A DNA stretch of 49,964 nucleotides from Blautia sp. (GCA_017475035.1 JAFVGK010000199.1:1-49964), one strand, 5' to 3'; positions 8,488 through 16,444 are shown, counted from the stretch's first letter. Numbers and translations are program-made. The notes: generated from the sequence alone by a model not told the origin.

Positions 8488-8553
8488 TTGATTTTGTCTT
8501 CAACAGCACAACGGCCGAAGCAGCAAAACCGTCATCCAAAGACATTGAGTCAG
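8488..8553 (+). repeat. Dispersed repeat family R1, truncated copy
   Basis: Resembles the 5' part of the R1 copies at 37545 and 38371: TTGATTTTG, a short hairpin-like segment, AGCAGCAAAACCG, then GACATTGAGTCA. It lacks the 3' part bearing the Shine-Dalgarno and runs almost straight into an R2-type hairpin. Confidence 0.65.
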
Positions 8554-8570
8554 CTGCATGGTTATTAGAT

Positions 8571-8628
8571 GAGTCAGGCGTCAAAAGGTCCTGCAATAAT
8601 GAGTCCGCTCATTTTTGCAGGACCTTTT
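8571..8628 (+). terminator. R2-type hairpin acting as terminator
   Basis: Arms 8583-8603 and 8608-8628 are complementary over 21 bases with one mismatch, around a TCCG loop, and end in TTTT. The sequence is an R2 family relative (TCAGGCGTCAAAAGGTC, then TGCAATAATGAG). It lies about 100 bases after the reductase gene and is a plausible terminator. Confidence 0.7.
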
Positions 8629-8767
8629 CCGTTTAGGAAAAAAACTTTACCTGGGCGCTTCTTTAATAAGATAATCGTAAAATTGCTGTACAAGCCGTGG
8701 AAGAGAGTTGTTTTTTCGCCTTCCGACACAGATAAACTCACGAAAACCTGAATCCGTGATGGGGACA

Positions 8768-8987
8768 GCCATGAACTTTCCGTTTTTCGTTACGGAAAAT
8801 GCAGGCGCTGCCATGGTAGACCTTGACCAGATTCAGGTACATCCGCTTGGTGATCCGATCAACGACTGCGGGTATGTGGCTGAAAATCCATCATCCTATG
8901 CCTTCGGGTTGGACGTTTGGGGCAATAATGAGCAGAAGGGCGGATCCTTATGTCCGGGAATGCGAAGCACTGATTCCTTTTATTCCT
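8768..8987 (+). pseudogene. Decayed fragment of a flavocytochrome c/fumarate-reductase-type flavoprotein
   Basis: A short reading stretch encodes ENAGAAMVDLDQIQVHP followed by LGDP, which closely fits the conserved GA-x-(V/L)-D-M-xx-IQ-x-HP-x-GDP segment of FAD-binding fumarate-reductase-like proteins. Downstream, NNEQKGG and, in another frame, YVRECEAL look like the split remains of the usual VNxxGxRFVxE segment. There is no flanking protein of useful length and no good ribosome site. It looks like a gene fossil. It is not a copy of the intact flavoprotein at 16577-18571. Confidence 0.5.
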
Positions 8988-9323
8988 GAACATAAAGAAC
9001 CGTCCTTTGTTCTTTCTGAACGATAGTTCACGAGTCTCATCCTCTGCCTTTTGCCCTGACCTCTGGATCAACCCGGAATAGTTGTGCGAATAATACAAAA
9101 TGAGATCCAGATTTCTACAATATACTGGTTGAATTTCATAAGCTCTTGTGTTATGATGCAAAATGTAGTCTGACGAAAAGGCCGATAAGAAACTGCAATT
9201 TGAGTTCGTCTTGTCCAGGTTGGATAGGAAAGAGATTTTTGCCTATCGCGCAGCTGCTGTGGGGAGATTCCTTTTCCATAGGATTCTCCTTCTGTCATAA
9301 AGAAGAAAGAGAGGAATTCTGCT
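8988..9323. other. Leader region of the gntP gene
   Basis: No gene recognised. It holds the predicted promoter at 9129-9157 and a leader of about 160 bases before the permease start. Confidence 0.5.
9129..9157 (+). promoter_or_regulatory. Promoter of gntP
   Basis: TTGAAT at 9129-9134 and TATGAT at 9152-9157 with exactly 17 bases between. No clear operator palindrome was seen beside it. Confidence 0.6.
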
Positions 9324-10715
9324 ATGACAGGTTTACCGCTTATTTTTGCATTTATTGTTGCTATTGTCCTGATGATTGTGATGATTTCCAAGTTTAAGAT
9401 TCATCCTTTCGTATCGATCATGTGCATTTCCATGGTACTTGGATTGCTTGCCGGTATTCCGATTGTCGATAAAAAGACACCGGATGGGGCGACCATCAGC
9501 GGCCTGGCATCCGTCATTGGCTCAGGCTTTTCCGGAACATTTTCCAGCATCGGTATCGTTATCATCCTCGGCGCTTTGATCGGAAGCATCCTTGAGCAGA
9601 CAGGCGCGGCTCTGAAGCTTGCGGATATGGTCATTCATCTTGTAGGCAAGAATAATCCTGTCCTTGCCATGGAGCTGATGGGCTGGGTGGTTTCGATTCC
9701 GGTATTCTGCGACTCAGGCTTTGTTATTCTGAATCCGATCCGTAAAGCATTGGTAAGCAGGACCGGTGTTTCTTCCGTTTCCATGACGGTTGGCCTGTCT
9801 ACCGGTCTTTATATCTCTCATGTATTTATTCCGCCGACGCCCGGTCCGATCGCTGCGGCTAATACTCTGGGCATCGGCAACAGCCTGATTATCGTCATGG
9901 GTATGGGCGCCCTCTGCTCTATTTTCCCGTTGATTGCCGGATTCATTTACGCGAAATTTATCGGAAAGCGCGTGAAGGCGAATGATGAGGCGGATATGGG
10001 TGAAGTCACAAAATCCTACGAAGAGCTGGTAGCAGAATATGGCAAGCTTCCGGGCGGATGGGATTCACTGGCTCCTATCATTGTCCCGATTGTACTGATG
10101 GCGTTGTCTTCGATTGCCTCTATGGCACACCTGGAAGGGATTGTGGGCGACCTTCTCAAATTCCTCGGAACCCCGATCATCGCTTTGGCGGTAGGTACCG
10201 TTTTTGCGGTTATTCAGCTGTCGGGTGCGGGAAAGATGGATCAGTTCTACAAGATCTGCAATGATACCCTGATGACGGTAGGCCCGATCCTGTTTGTGAC
10301 GGCTGCAGGCGGTGTCCTTGGCAAGGTGATTTCTTCTTCCGATATGGTTAATTATATCTCCACCCATGCAGAGGTCCTGAGCACCATGGGCATCTTCTTC
10401 CCGTTCCTGCTTTCCGCGATCCTGAAGTCCGCACAGGGCTCCTCTACCGTTGCCCTTACCACGACGGCAGGTATTGTCGCTCCGCTGCTTGAAGTACTGG
10501 GTTTTACGACTCCGGTACAGGTTACGCTGGTATGTATGGCGATCGGGGCCGGCGCCATGACAGTATCCCATGCGAACGATTCCTTCTTCTGGGTTGTCAC
10601 AAACTTCGGTGGCATGACACCGGAAAATGGTTATAAGACACAGACCATGAACACGCTGGTGATCGGCCTTGCGGCAATTGTGGAGATTGCTCTGCTGAGC
10701 ATGATTTTCCACTGA
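9324..10715 (+). CDS. GntP-family gluconate/hydroxy-acid permease
   Basis: A 463-residue membrane transporter of the GntP family, which moves gluconate, glycerate and related hydroxy acids with protons. About 12-14 hydrophobic segments are visible. The family pattern STGLYISHVFIPPTPGP near residue 155 and the C-terminal GAGAMTVSHANDSFFW segment are present. Length is standard. The start follows AAGAAAGAGAGGA. It directly precedes glycerate kinase, so glycerate or a compound yielding glycerate is a reasonable substrate guess. Confidence 0.92.
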   Translation: MTGLPLIFAFIVAIVLMIVMISKFKIHPFVSIMCISMVLGLLAGIPIVDKKTPDGATISGLASVIGSGFSGTFSSIGIVIILGALIGSILEQTGAALKLADMVIHLVGKNNPVLAMELMGWVVSIPVFCDSGFVILNPIRKALVSRTGVSSVSMTVGLSTGLYISHVFIPPTPGPIAAANTLGIGNSLIIVMGMGALCSIFPLIAGFIYAKFIGKRVKANDEADMGEVTKSYEELVAEYGKLPGGWDSLAPIIVPIVLMALSSIASMAHLEGIVGDLLKFLGTPIIALAVGTVFAVIQLSGAGKMDQFYKICNDTLMTVGPILFVTAAGGVLGKVISSSDMVNYISTHAEVLSTMGIFFPFLLSAILKSAQGSSTVALTTTAGIVAPLLEVLGFTTPVQVTLVCMAIGAGAMTVSHANDSFFWVVTNFGGMTPENGYKTQTMNTLVIGLAAIVEIALLSMIFH

Positions 10716-10733
10716 AGATTTAAAGAGACTGAA

Positions 10734-10795
10734 GGATCGCGTGAGCAGCACCGCTGCAAAGCGATCCTTAGAATCAGGTTTTGTCGATGCGATCA
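10734..10795 (+). repeat. Dispersed hairpin repeat family R3, copy 2
   Basis: About 90 percent identical to 136-198. The GGATCGC/GCGATCC outer stem and GCAGC/GCTGC inner stem are kept while loop bases vary. It fills most of the gap between gntP and the glycerate kinase gene and ends 22 bases before that start codon. Confidence 0.85.
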
Positions 10796-10816
10796 GAATA
10801 TACTGGAGGATATAAT

Positions 10817-12049
10817 ATGAATCAGAATCTTAGACAGGATGCAGATGACATCATCAAGGCGAGCCTGCAGGCAGTGCTTCCGGATGAAGCCGTAGCCCGC
10901 GCGTTAAAGGATTTTCAGCCGAAGTCCGGTAAAACGGTTCTTGTCTCCACAGGCAAGGCTGCCTGGCAGATGGCGAATGCTGCAGTCAAGGTCCTGGGGC
11001 ATGTGGATGACGGTATTGTAGTGACAAAATATGAACATGTGATGGGAGAGATTCCCGGCGTTGCCTGTTATGAAGCAGGGCATCCGGTACCGGATCAGAA
11101 TAGCTTTGACGCGACGGCAAAGGCTGTGGAGCTGGTTTCTTCCCTGGGTGCGGAAGATTCTGTGTTGTTCCTTCTCTCCGGCGGAGGCAGCGCCCTTTTT
11201 GAGCAGCCATTGGTATCCGGAGAGGAGCTGCAGGATATTACCAGACAGCTTCTTGCCTGCGGAGCTGATATTGTTGAGATGAATACGATACGCAAACGTT
11301 TAAGCGGTGTCAAAGGCGGACGTTTTGCCAAGGCCTGTGCGCCGGCAAGCGTGTTCAGCATTGTTCTGAGCGATATCCTGGGTGATCCCCTGGACATGAT
11401 CGCTAGCGGACCGGCTTATCCGGATGCATCTACCTGCGGGCAGGCAGTCCGGATAGCTGAAAAATATGGGCTGAAGCTTTCCGATCAGGCAAAACAGCTT
11501 CTGCGTGAGGAGACTCCGAAGGAATTGAGCAATGTGACGACCTTGATTACAGGCAGTGTCAGAGAGCTTTGCGCAGCGGCCGCTGTGAAATGTCGGGAGC
11601 TGGGGTATGAGCCAGTTCTTTTGACAGATCAGCTCAGCTGTGTGGCAAGGGAGGCCGGTTCATTCCTGGGCAGCATTTTGCGGACGAATGCTGAGGAAGG
11701 CAGGAAAAAAGCCTACATTGCCGGAGGTGAAACTGTTGTTCATCTGACAGGAAAAGGCCTTGGCGGACGTAATCAGGAGCTGGCCCTTGCGGCAGCCCCG
11801 ATGATTGAGGGGCTTCCAAACGCGGCAGTCTTTTCAGTCGGGAGTGACGGCACGGATGGGCCGACGGATGCTGCCGGCGGCTATGTTGACGGCGATACCC
11901 AGGCCGCTTTAAAGGCGTTGGGATTTGATACCGCGGCAGTCCTGATGGACAATGATGCTTATCATGCTCTGCAGAAAGTGGATGGCCTGATTATGACCGG
12001 GCCGACAGGCACCAATGTCAATGACGTGGCAGTTGCTCTGCTGGGATAA
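10817..12049 (+). CDS. Glycerate 2-kinase (MOFRL/DUF4147 family)
   Basis: A 410-residue glycerate kinase of the GckA/TtuD type, converting D-glycerate and ATP to 2-phosphoglycerate, which enters lower glycolysis. The N-terminal DUF4147 domain shows STGKAAWQMANAA and LFLLSGGGSALFE. The C-terminal MOFRL domain shows GGETVVHLTGKGLGGRNQE and SVGSDGTDGPTDAAGG. The ATG at 10817 follows TGGAGGA with good spacing; the reading frame extends upstream only into an R3 repeat, so the earlier ATG at 10781 is unlikely. It probably shares a transcript with gntP. Confidence 0.92.
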   Translation: MNQNLRQDADDIIKASLQAVLPDEAVARALKDFQPKSGKTVLVSTGKAAWQMANAAVKVLGHVDDGIVVTKYEHVMGEIPGVACYEAGHPVPDQNSFDATAKAVELVSSLGAEDSVLFLLSGGGSALFEQPLVSGEELQDITRQLLACGADIVEMNTIRKRLSGVKGGRFAKACAPASVFSIVLSDILGDPLDMIASGPAYPDASTCGQAVRIAEKYGLKLSDQAKQLLREETPKELSNVTTLITGSVRELCAAAAVKCRELGYEPVLLTDQLSCVAREAGSFLGSILRTNAEEGRKKAYIAGGETVVHLTGKGLGGRNQELALAAAPMIEGLPNAAVFSVGSDGTDGPTDAAGGYVDGDTQAALKALGFDTAAVLMDNDAYHALQKVDGLIMTGPTGTNVNDVAVALLG

Positions 12050-12075
12050 CCAGAAAGTACTCTTTTGTCAGAATT

Positions 12076-12120
12076 AAAACCCCGCTGTCTTTGTATATCA
12101 TGCAAGGGCAGCGGGGTTTT
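12076..12120. terminator. Terminator behind glycerate kinase
   Basis: Arms AAAACCCCGCTG (12076-12087) and CAGCGGGGTTTT (12109-12120), 12 bp perfect with a 21-base loop, ending in a T run. It could work in both directions. Confidence 0.85.
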
Positions 12121-12230
12121 GCTTTCCTTGACAAAACATGAATATCAGGTAAAATAGCAGATAGAAAACGTGATAATAAAGTTTCGAGAGCAACAGGCAA
12201 TATGGATGATGAAAGATTTGGAGGAGAAAA

Positions 12231-13253
12231 ATGAACTACCAGGAGATTTACGAGCTAGCCAAAGATCAGGTCGGACCATACTGCAAAAACTGTCCCGTCT
12301 GCAACGGGCGCGCCTGCGGCAACGCCATGCCCGGCCCTGGATGCAAATATCCCGGAAATGTTGCCGCGCGTAATTATGATAAATGGCAGGAAATATTCGT
12401 GAACATGGATACGCTATGTCCGAATGCCGAGCCGGATATCAGCTTTCGCTTTGGAGGGAGAAGCTTTTCCGCTCCGATCTTCGCGGCACCGCTGGGAGCC
12501 ATCGATCTTCATTATGGTCCAAAGTATAAGGATCAGGAATACAATCATATTTTAATTAAGGCCGCCTATGATTATGGCTTAGCCGCGCTGACAGGTGACG
12601 GTGTGAACCCGGATATTATGAAGAGCGCGGTGCAGGATATGATCGCAGTGGAAGGAACCGGCATCCCGACCATCAAGCCCTGGAACAAGGAATTCGTGTT
12701 TGAGAAGCTTGACATTCTGAAAGAGAACAATATTTTTGCCGCAGCCATGGATGTAGATGGCGCGGGTCTTCCCTTCCTGAAAGCCATGAACCCGAATGCC
12801 GGAAGCAAATCCACAGAGGAAATGCGTGAAATCATTGCGTATGCACAACGCCCCTTTATCATCAAAGGCATTATGACCGTCGCTGGGGCGAAGAAAGCTG
12901 TCGAAGCCGGTGCCGCGGGAATCGTTGTCTCGAACCATGGAGGCAGAGTTCAGGGCGGGACACCGGCCACTGCTGAGGTCCTTCCTGCTATCGCTAAAGC
13001 CGTCAAAGGGCAGACCACGATTTTTGTCGACGGTGGTATCCGATCCGGCGTTGACGTATTCCGTGCCCTGGCGCTTGGCGCGGATGCAGTGCTGATTGGC
13101 CGTCCGATTCTGAATATGATTTACGGCGGCGGCGCGGAGGGTTTCCGTGTCTATATGGACAAAATAGTCGGGGAATTCAAAAACACCATGGTCATGTGCG
13201 GTGCGGCAAGCCTGAAGGACATTGATCACAGCAAGGTTTATGGTTATGAATAA
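12231..13253 (+). CDS. FMN-dependent alpha-hydroxy-acid dehydrogenase with N-terminal Cys cluster
   Basis: A 340-residue protein of the FMN-dependent alpha-hydroxy-acid dehydrogenase/oxidase family (lactate and glycolate oxidase relatives). The catalytic His lies in SNHGGRVQGG (His236, Arg239), the FMN-binding Lys in IKGI (Lys212), and the phosphate loop in FVDGGIRSG near residue 270. The N terminus carries five cysteines at 18, 21, 24, 29 and 38 (YCKNCPVCNGRACG), absent from classical oxidases, which suggests an iron-sulfur or zinc site. The start has a strong TTGGAGGAG. It stands alone between two terminators and fits oxidation of a 2-hydroxy acid such as lactate or glycerate. Confidence 0.85.
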   Translation: MNYQEIYELAKDQVGPYCKNCPVCNGRACGNAMPGPGCKYPGNVAARNYDKWQEIFVNMDTLCPNAEPDISFRFGGRSFSAPIFAAPLGAIDLHYGPKYKDQEYNHILIKAAYDYGLAALTGDGVNPDIMKSAVQDMIAVEGTGIPTIKPWNKEFVFEKLDILKENNIFAAAMDVDGAGLPFLKAMNPNAGSKSTEEMREIIAYAQRPFIIKGIMTVAGAKKAVEAGAAGIVVSNHGGRVQGGTPATAEVLPAIAKAVKGQTTIFVDGGIRSGVDVFRALALGADAVLIGRPILNMIYGGGAEGFRVYMDKIVGEFKNTMVMCGAASLKDIDHSKVYGYE

Positions 13254-13310
13254 TAACATGTAAATAGTTTTTATTTCCAGATATCATTTTTCCAAGCTTT
13301 ACATAATGAG

Positions 13311-13358
13311 AAAAGAGGGTGAAACGAAGGAATTCTTTCCTTTGTTTCACCCTCTTTT
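13311..13358. terminator. Long-stem terminator
   Basis: 22-bp arms (13311-13332 with 13337-13358, one G-U pair) around a four-base loop, with A run before and T run after, so possibly bidirectional. Its inner sequence resembles the terminator at 16491-16542. Confidence 0.88.
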
Positions 13359-13485
13359 ACAGTTACAGTGAAAATAGATCCTGTCGAATGTGTTTTAACT
13401 TGACAGTATCATGGCTGAATTTTATAGACAGTATCTTACGTATTTTTGGACTCTCCATATTTTATCAAAGGTGATTGGTTAGATG

Positions 13486-13502
13486 GTGTGCTGGCTGCAC
13501 AC
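13486..13502. promoter_or_regulatory. Candidate operator GTGTGC-N5-GCACAC, distal
   Basis: Dyad with 6-bp arms and a 5-base centre. The same architecture recurs at 13645-13661, and the 11 bases TGCACACAATT at 13496-13506 recur inverted at 13641-13651. The regulator is unknown. Confidence 0.55.
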
Positions 13503-13644
13503 AATTTGCATTTTTTGATATTTCATTACGATGAGACGAGAAGTGGTTTTTCTGAACAGCTGAGAATATGAAAGCTTGGGAGATGGACAGATCGATGCCA
13601 TAATGAGTGGTTTCTTTCAGGAAATTCTCAAAGAAGGTTTAATT

Positions 13645-13661
13645 GTGTGCATCCTGCACAC
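13645..13661. promoter_or_regulatory. Candidate operator GTGTGC-N5-GCACAC, proximal
   Basis: Second copy of the dyad, 159 bp from the first. It lies where a -35 box would sit for a TACAAT -10 box at 13683-13688, so a bound protein would act directly at the promoter of the secreted-protein gene at 13733. Confidence 0.55.
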
Positions 13662-13732
13662 CAATTCCATCCATGTTTTTGTTACAATAAAAACATCAAA
13701 TAACGTTTATAGCGGAAGGGGGTTTAGGATTT

Positions 13733-14272
13733 ATGAAAAGATTCATCATTTCTGCTGCTGTCGTATGGCTGGCTTTTGCGGAAAGCATATCCGCTGCAGC
13801 TGCTGTTGACTGGGCATCCATGTCGGATGAGGAAATCATCGCAGAGATCGATTATGCAAAGACGGAACTGAAAAGCCGCGAAATAGCTTTGGATCCGGGC
13901 AATCAGGTGATTGCCAGGGCTGATGGTCTTATTGTAAGACTGAAAGGCAATCCTGCTATAAGAGAAAGCTATGACGGAAATAAGGTTCTTACTGTCAATG
14001 TTGTAGCGGTAAATAAAGGCTCAGAAGAGGTCACATTGTCCATTGAAGATGTCTACATCAACGGCTGGAAAAAAGACGCGTTCGAATCGATCACCGTGGC
14101 ACCGGGAAAAAAGAGCAGAGAGAAATTAGAATTCTACGATGTTGATACGGAAGCGGATCTAAATGACATCAGTGAATTGGAAACACTGGAATTTCATTCA
14201 TATACTTTTGATCCCAAAACCTATGAAACTCTCACAAGGGAAATTATTGCCACTGCCGTTTTTCAGCAATAA
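13733..14272 (+). CDS. Secreted protein of unknown function
   Basis: A 179-residue protein with a signal peptide (about residues 1-23, ending SISAAAAVDW) and a hydrophilic mature part. The mature region starts with WASMSDEEI and a short helix, then a strand-rich domain (LTVNVVAVNKG, VTLSIEDVYING) that looks like a small beta-sandwich of the type seen in Clostridia exported proteins. No catalytic motif or lipobox was seen. The start follows GGAAGGGGG. It is followed 12 bases later by a small membrane protein gene, and the two are probably cotranscribed under the paired dyads upstream. Confidence 0.75.
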   Translation: MKRFIISAAVVWLAFAESISAAAAVDWASMSDEEIIAEIDYAKTELKSREIALDPGNQVIARADGLIVRLKGNPAIRESYDGNKVLTVNVVAVNKGSEEVTLSIEDVYINGWKKDAFESITVAPGKKSREKLEFYDVDTEADLNDISELETLEFHSYTFDPKTYETLTREIIATAVFQQ

Positions 14273-14284
14273 AAGGGGGCTTTT

Positions 14285-14626
14285 ATGAAGACCAAAGGAC
14301 GAATCGCCGGGTTCCTATGCATGCTGCTTACGGTATTGTATGCAGGCTATCTGGTTTATTACTTTTATGGAGCCATGCAGGAGGATGCTGTAGCCGGGAC
14401 ATTGGCAACCGCTCTTGTCACGCCTCATATGGTATGCGTTATGATCGCAGCCGTTTTTTCGATCATCGGTTTTTTTGCAAAGGCCAGGTGGGCTTTTCTG
14501 GTCACTTCGATTCTGCTCTTTGTCGCAGGGGTGATTTTTCTTGCTTACATCATGATGGTCGTGATCCAGGCCATTCTCGCCTTGATCGCATACGCCAGAA
14601 TGAAACCCGGACCAGCCAATTCCTGA
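14285..14626 (+). CDS. Small four-helix membrane protein
   Basis: A 113-residue protein with four hydrophobic segments (about residues 7-28, 38-60, 62-83, 84-104) and short polar loops. No family motif was recognised. The start is preceded by AAAAGGGGGC. It lies 12 bases after the secreted-protein gene and before a strong terminator, so it forms a two-gene unit. Function unknown. Confidence 0.75.
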   Translation: MKTKGRIAGFLCMLLTVLYAGYLVYYFYGAMQEDAVAGTLATALVTPHMVCVMIAAVFSIIGFFAKARWAFLVTSILLFVAGVIFLAYIMMVVIQAILALIAYARMKPGPANS

Positions 14627-14651
14627 CCCTGTAGAATATAAATTTCATTAG

Positions 14652-14697
14652 AAAACATCCGCCTGAAAAAGCTGTGTGCCTTTCAGGCGGATGTTTT
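14652..14697. terminator. Terminator of the 13733-14626 unit
   Basis: Perfect 17-bp arms (14652-14668, 14681-14697) with A run before and T run after. Confidence 0.9.
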
Positions 14698-14764
14698 ATG
14701 TTGATCAATACAAAAACCTATGCTTTCAGCTATAATGTGTTATAATAATGATTTGGAGATCATC

Positions 14765-15199
14765 TTATGACAACGTCTCTTGTTTAAACTGGAATAACAG
14801 GTCATTTGCTTCCAGTACTGTAAGGTCTTCTTCTATCGCAAAGATTAAGATCGCATCCCTGCGGTTTCTTGGATATAATGGCGCAAGCCCGGCAAATTTA
14901 AGACATCGATTCGTATCCTCCAGGCCGATCCCGCAGCCAAGAGCAAGGGAAATCACTTTATCTCTTCCCGGATGGCGACGTTTGTCAATAATCTGATAAT
15001 AATAAGAGCGTTCAATTCCGGAAAGCTGAACAATCTCCGGATTGGTGTATCGCTTTACTGCGTCCAGAGAAAGGAAATAATCCGGAAAGCTCTGATAAGG
15101 CGTACGCTGTTCCATTTTTTCCAGATAATCGGAAAGATCTCCTGTGGTATGAGTCGATTCCAGAATTTTTACAAGGTCCTCTGTCGTCCTGTGTTTCAC
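14765..15199 (-). CDS. Helix-turn-helix protein
   Basis: A 144-residue protein with a Cro/C1-like helix-turn-helix region at about residues 60-110 (IVQLSGIERSYYYQIIDKRR followed by a helix rich in small residues, then NRCLKFAGLAPL). The start is taken as GTG at 15199, seven bases after GGAGGAG; the in-frame ATG at 15241 lies inside the R1 repeat and has no ribosome site. It is divergent from a membrane Ser/Thr kinase gene whose start is about 120 bp away. The pair may form a regulator-kinase module. Its ribosome site is supplied by an R1 repeat. Confidence 0.75.
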   Translation of the reverse strand: MKHRTTEDLVKILESTHTTGDLSDYLEKMEQRTPYQSFPDYFLSLDAVKRYTNPEIVQLSGIERSYYYQIIDKRRHPGRDKVISLALGCGIGLEDTNRCLKFAGLAPLYPRNRRDAILIFAIEEDLTVLEANDLLFQFKQETLS

Positions 15200-15206
15200 A
15201 TTAACA

Positions 15207-15293
15207 CTCCTCCCAAAACGAAGTTTTGCAGGTTGAATCAATGATCACGAATGACTATTTTGCAGCCACGCCTGCAAAAAACGCAGCCGTGGG
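15207..15293 (-). repeat. Dispersed repeat family R1, full copy with Shine-Dalgarno
   Basis: 87 bp, about 93 percent identical to 43583-43670 on the opposite strand. In minus-strand orientation it has a hairpin made from CCACG/CGTGG and CTGC/GCAG, then TCATTGATTCAAC, then CTTCGTTTTGGGAGGAG, which is the ribosome site of the HTH gene. The hairpin end lies 27 bases before the kinase start on the other strand. Confidence 0.9.
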
Positions 15294-15319
15294 CAAAATA
15301 TGTCTCCTTAGGCATAAAA

Positions 15320-16444
15320 ATGGATAATATCAAAGTTCGTTGTGAACAATCATTTTACAAAGAAATATATCAGTTTTCTGATACAAAAACAAAGCAAACC
15401 ATTGTCTTTGATGAAACCACGAGATCCATCTGGTTGAAAAAATACCTGAATGTATATGATATCCGGGTTTTTGAATACTTAAAGGAACATCCGAATCCGC
15501 ATATTCCCGGAATTCTGACATATTGGGAAACAAATGAGCAGCTTATCGTTATTGAGGAGTATATCACAGGCCAGACTTTAGAGCAATTGCTGGAAGAAAA
15601 TTCTCTGAGCGAGAAAAGGAAACACAGATTACTGATCGACCTGTGTGACGGTATGGCCTTCCTCCATTCTGCCGTTCCTCCCATCATTCACCGCGATATT
15701 AAATCCGGCAATGTCATGATCACAAATGACGGGGTTTTGAAAATCGTTGATTATGACGCCGCAAAAATCTTCAGGCAGAATTCCGAAAGGGACACCCGGC
15801 TGATCGGCACCTATGGAAATGCGGCTCCGGAACAATACGGTTTTGCCCAATCGGATGCACGCACGGATATTTATGCCATTGGAGTGCTCATCCGGGAAAT
15901 GTTTCCGGATGAGCAGGTCTATCAGGAAATTGTGCGGAAAGCAACGGAATTCCATCCACGAGACAGATATCAGAATATCGACGAACTGAAAAATGCTGTC
16001 AATCAGATCCGGACAAGCGGATCTCAAGAAACAGCTAAACCGGCTGCGCGTGGAAAAGAATGGGATTTGGATGCTTCAGAATCCATTACGGCCAGGAACA
16101 ATCTCTCTAAAAGATCCTGGATTCCTCCGGGATTTCGTGGGACGAACCCCTGGCAAAAGCTGGTTGCGGGACTCGGTTATGCTGTCCTGCTTTTTCTTAC
16201 CCTTGCCCTTCATACAGAGGGAGAGTCTTCTGTCCTATGGACATGGTGCGTCCGGCTTTGCTTCCTCACCATCTGCCTTGCGGTGATCGATCTTTTGACA
16301 GATTATACCGGTATTTACAGAAACGCCCCTCTGATCAGACATCCATATTTTATCGTACGGGTGACAGGGTATATCTTAGGTGTAATAAGGATTATTATAT
16401 TTCACATTGTATTCTTTGCCATCATACTGCAACAGTTCGGGTAA
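15320..16444 (+). CDS. Membrane-anchored Ser/Thr protein kinase
   Basis: A 374-residue eukaryotic-like kinase. The ATP-site Lys is probably Lys40 or 41 (WLKKYL). The catalytic loop HRDIKSGNV starts at residue 124, the metal-binding triplet is DYD at 144-146 in place of DFG, and GTYGNAAPEQYG near 163 is the activation and substrate-binding segment. The glycine loop is weak. After the kinase domain (to about 255) comes a polar linker and three hydrophobic C-terminal segments, so the kinase faces the cytoplasm with no large outer sensor. ATG at 15320 was chosen over 15251 because the extra 23 residues derive from repeat R1; the ribosome site is weak. Confidence 0.85.
   Translation: MDNIKVRCEQSFYKEIYQFSDTKTKQTIVFDETTRSIWLKKYLNVYDIRVFEYLKEHPNPHIPGILTYWETNEQLIVIEEYITGQTLEQLLEENSLSEKRKHRLLIDLCDGMAFLHSAVPPIIHRDIKSGNVMITNDGVLKIVDYDAAKIFRQNSERDTRLIGTYGNAAPEQYGFAQSDARTDIYAIGVLIREMFPDEQVYQEIVRKATEFHPRDRYQNIDELKNAVNQIRTSGSQETAKPAARGKEWDLDASESITARNNLSKRSWIPPGFRGTNPWQKLVAGLGYAVLLFLTLALHTEGESSVLWTWCVRLCFLTICLAVIDLLTDYTGIYRNAPLIRHPYFIVRVTGYILGVIRIIIFHIVFFAIILQQFG

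Larger units (their letters stand above)
13254..13732. other. Intergenic region with terminator and paired operators
   Basis: No gene recognised (the short frame at 13576 lacks a ribosome site and overlaps regulatory dyads). It holds a terminator (13311-13358) and two GTGTGC-N5-GCACAC dyads. Confidence 0.6.

Noticed and set aside
13576-13809. 77-residue frame overlapping the start of the secreted-protein gene
   Set aside because: It covers the regulatory dyads, has no ribosome site, and overlaps a well-supported gene in another frame.
15251-15319. Upstream start of the Ser/Thr kinase
   Set aside because: The additional residues come from the R1 repeat; the ATG at 15320 begins where the repeat ends.
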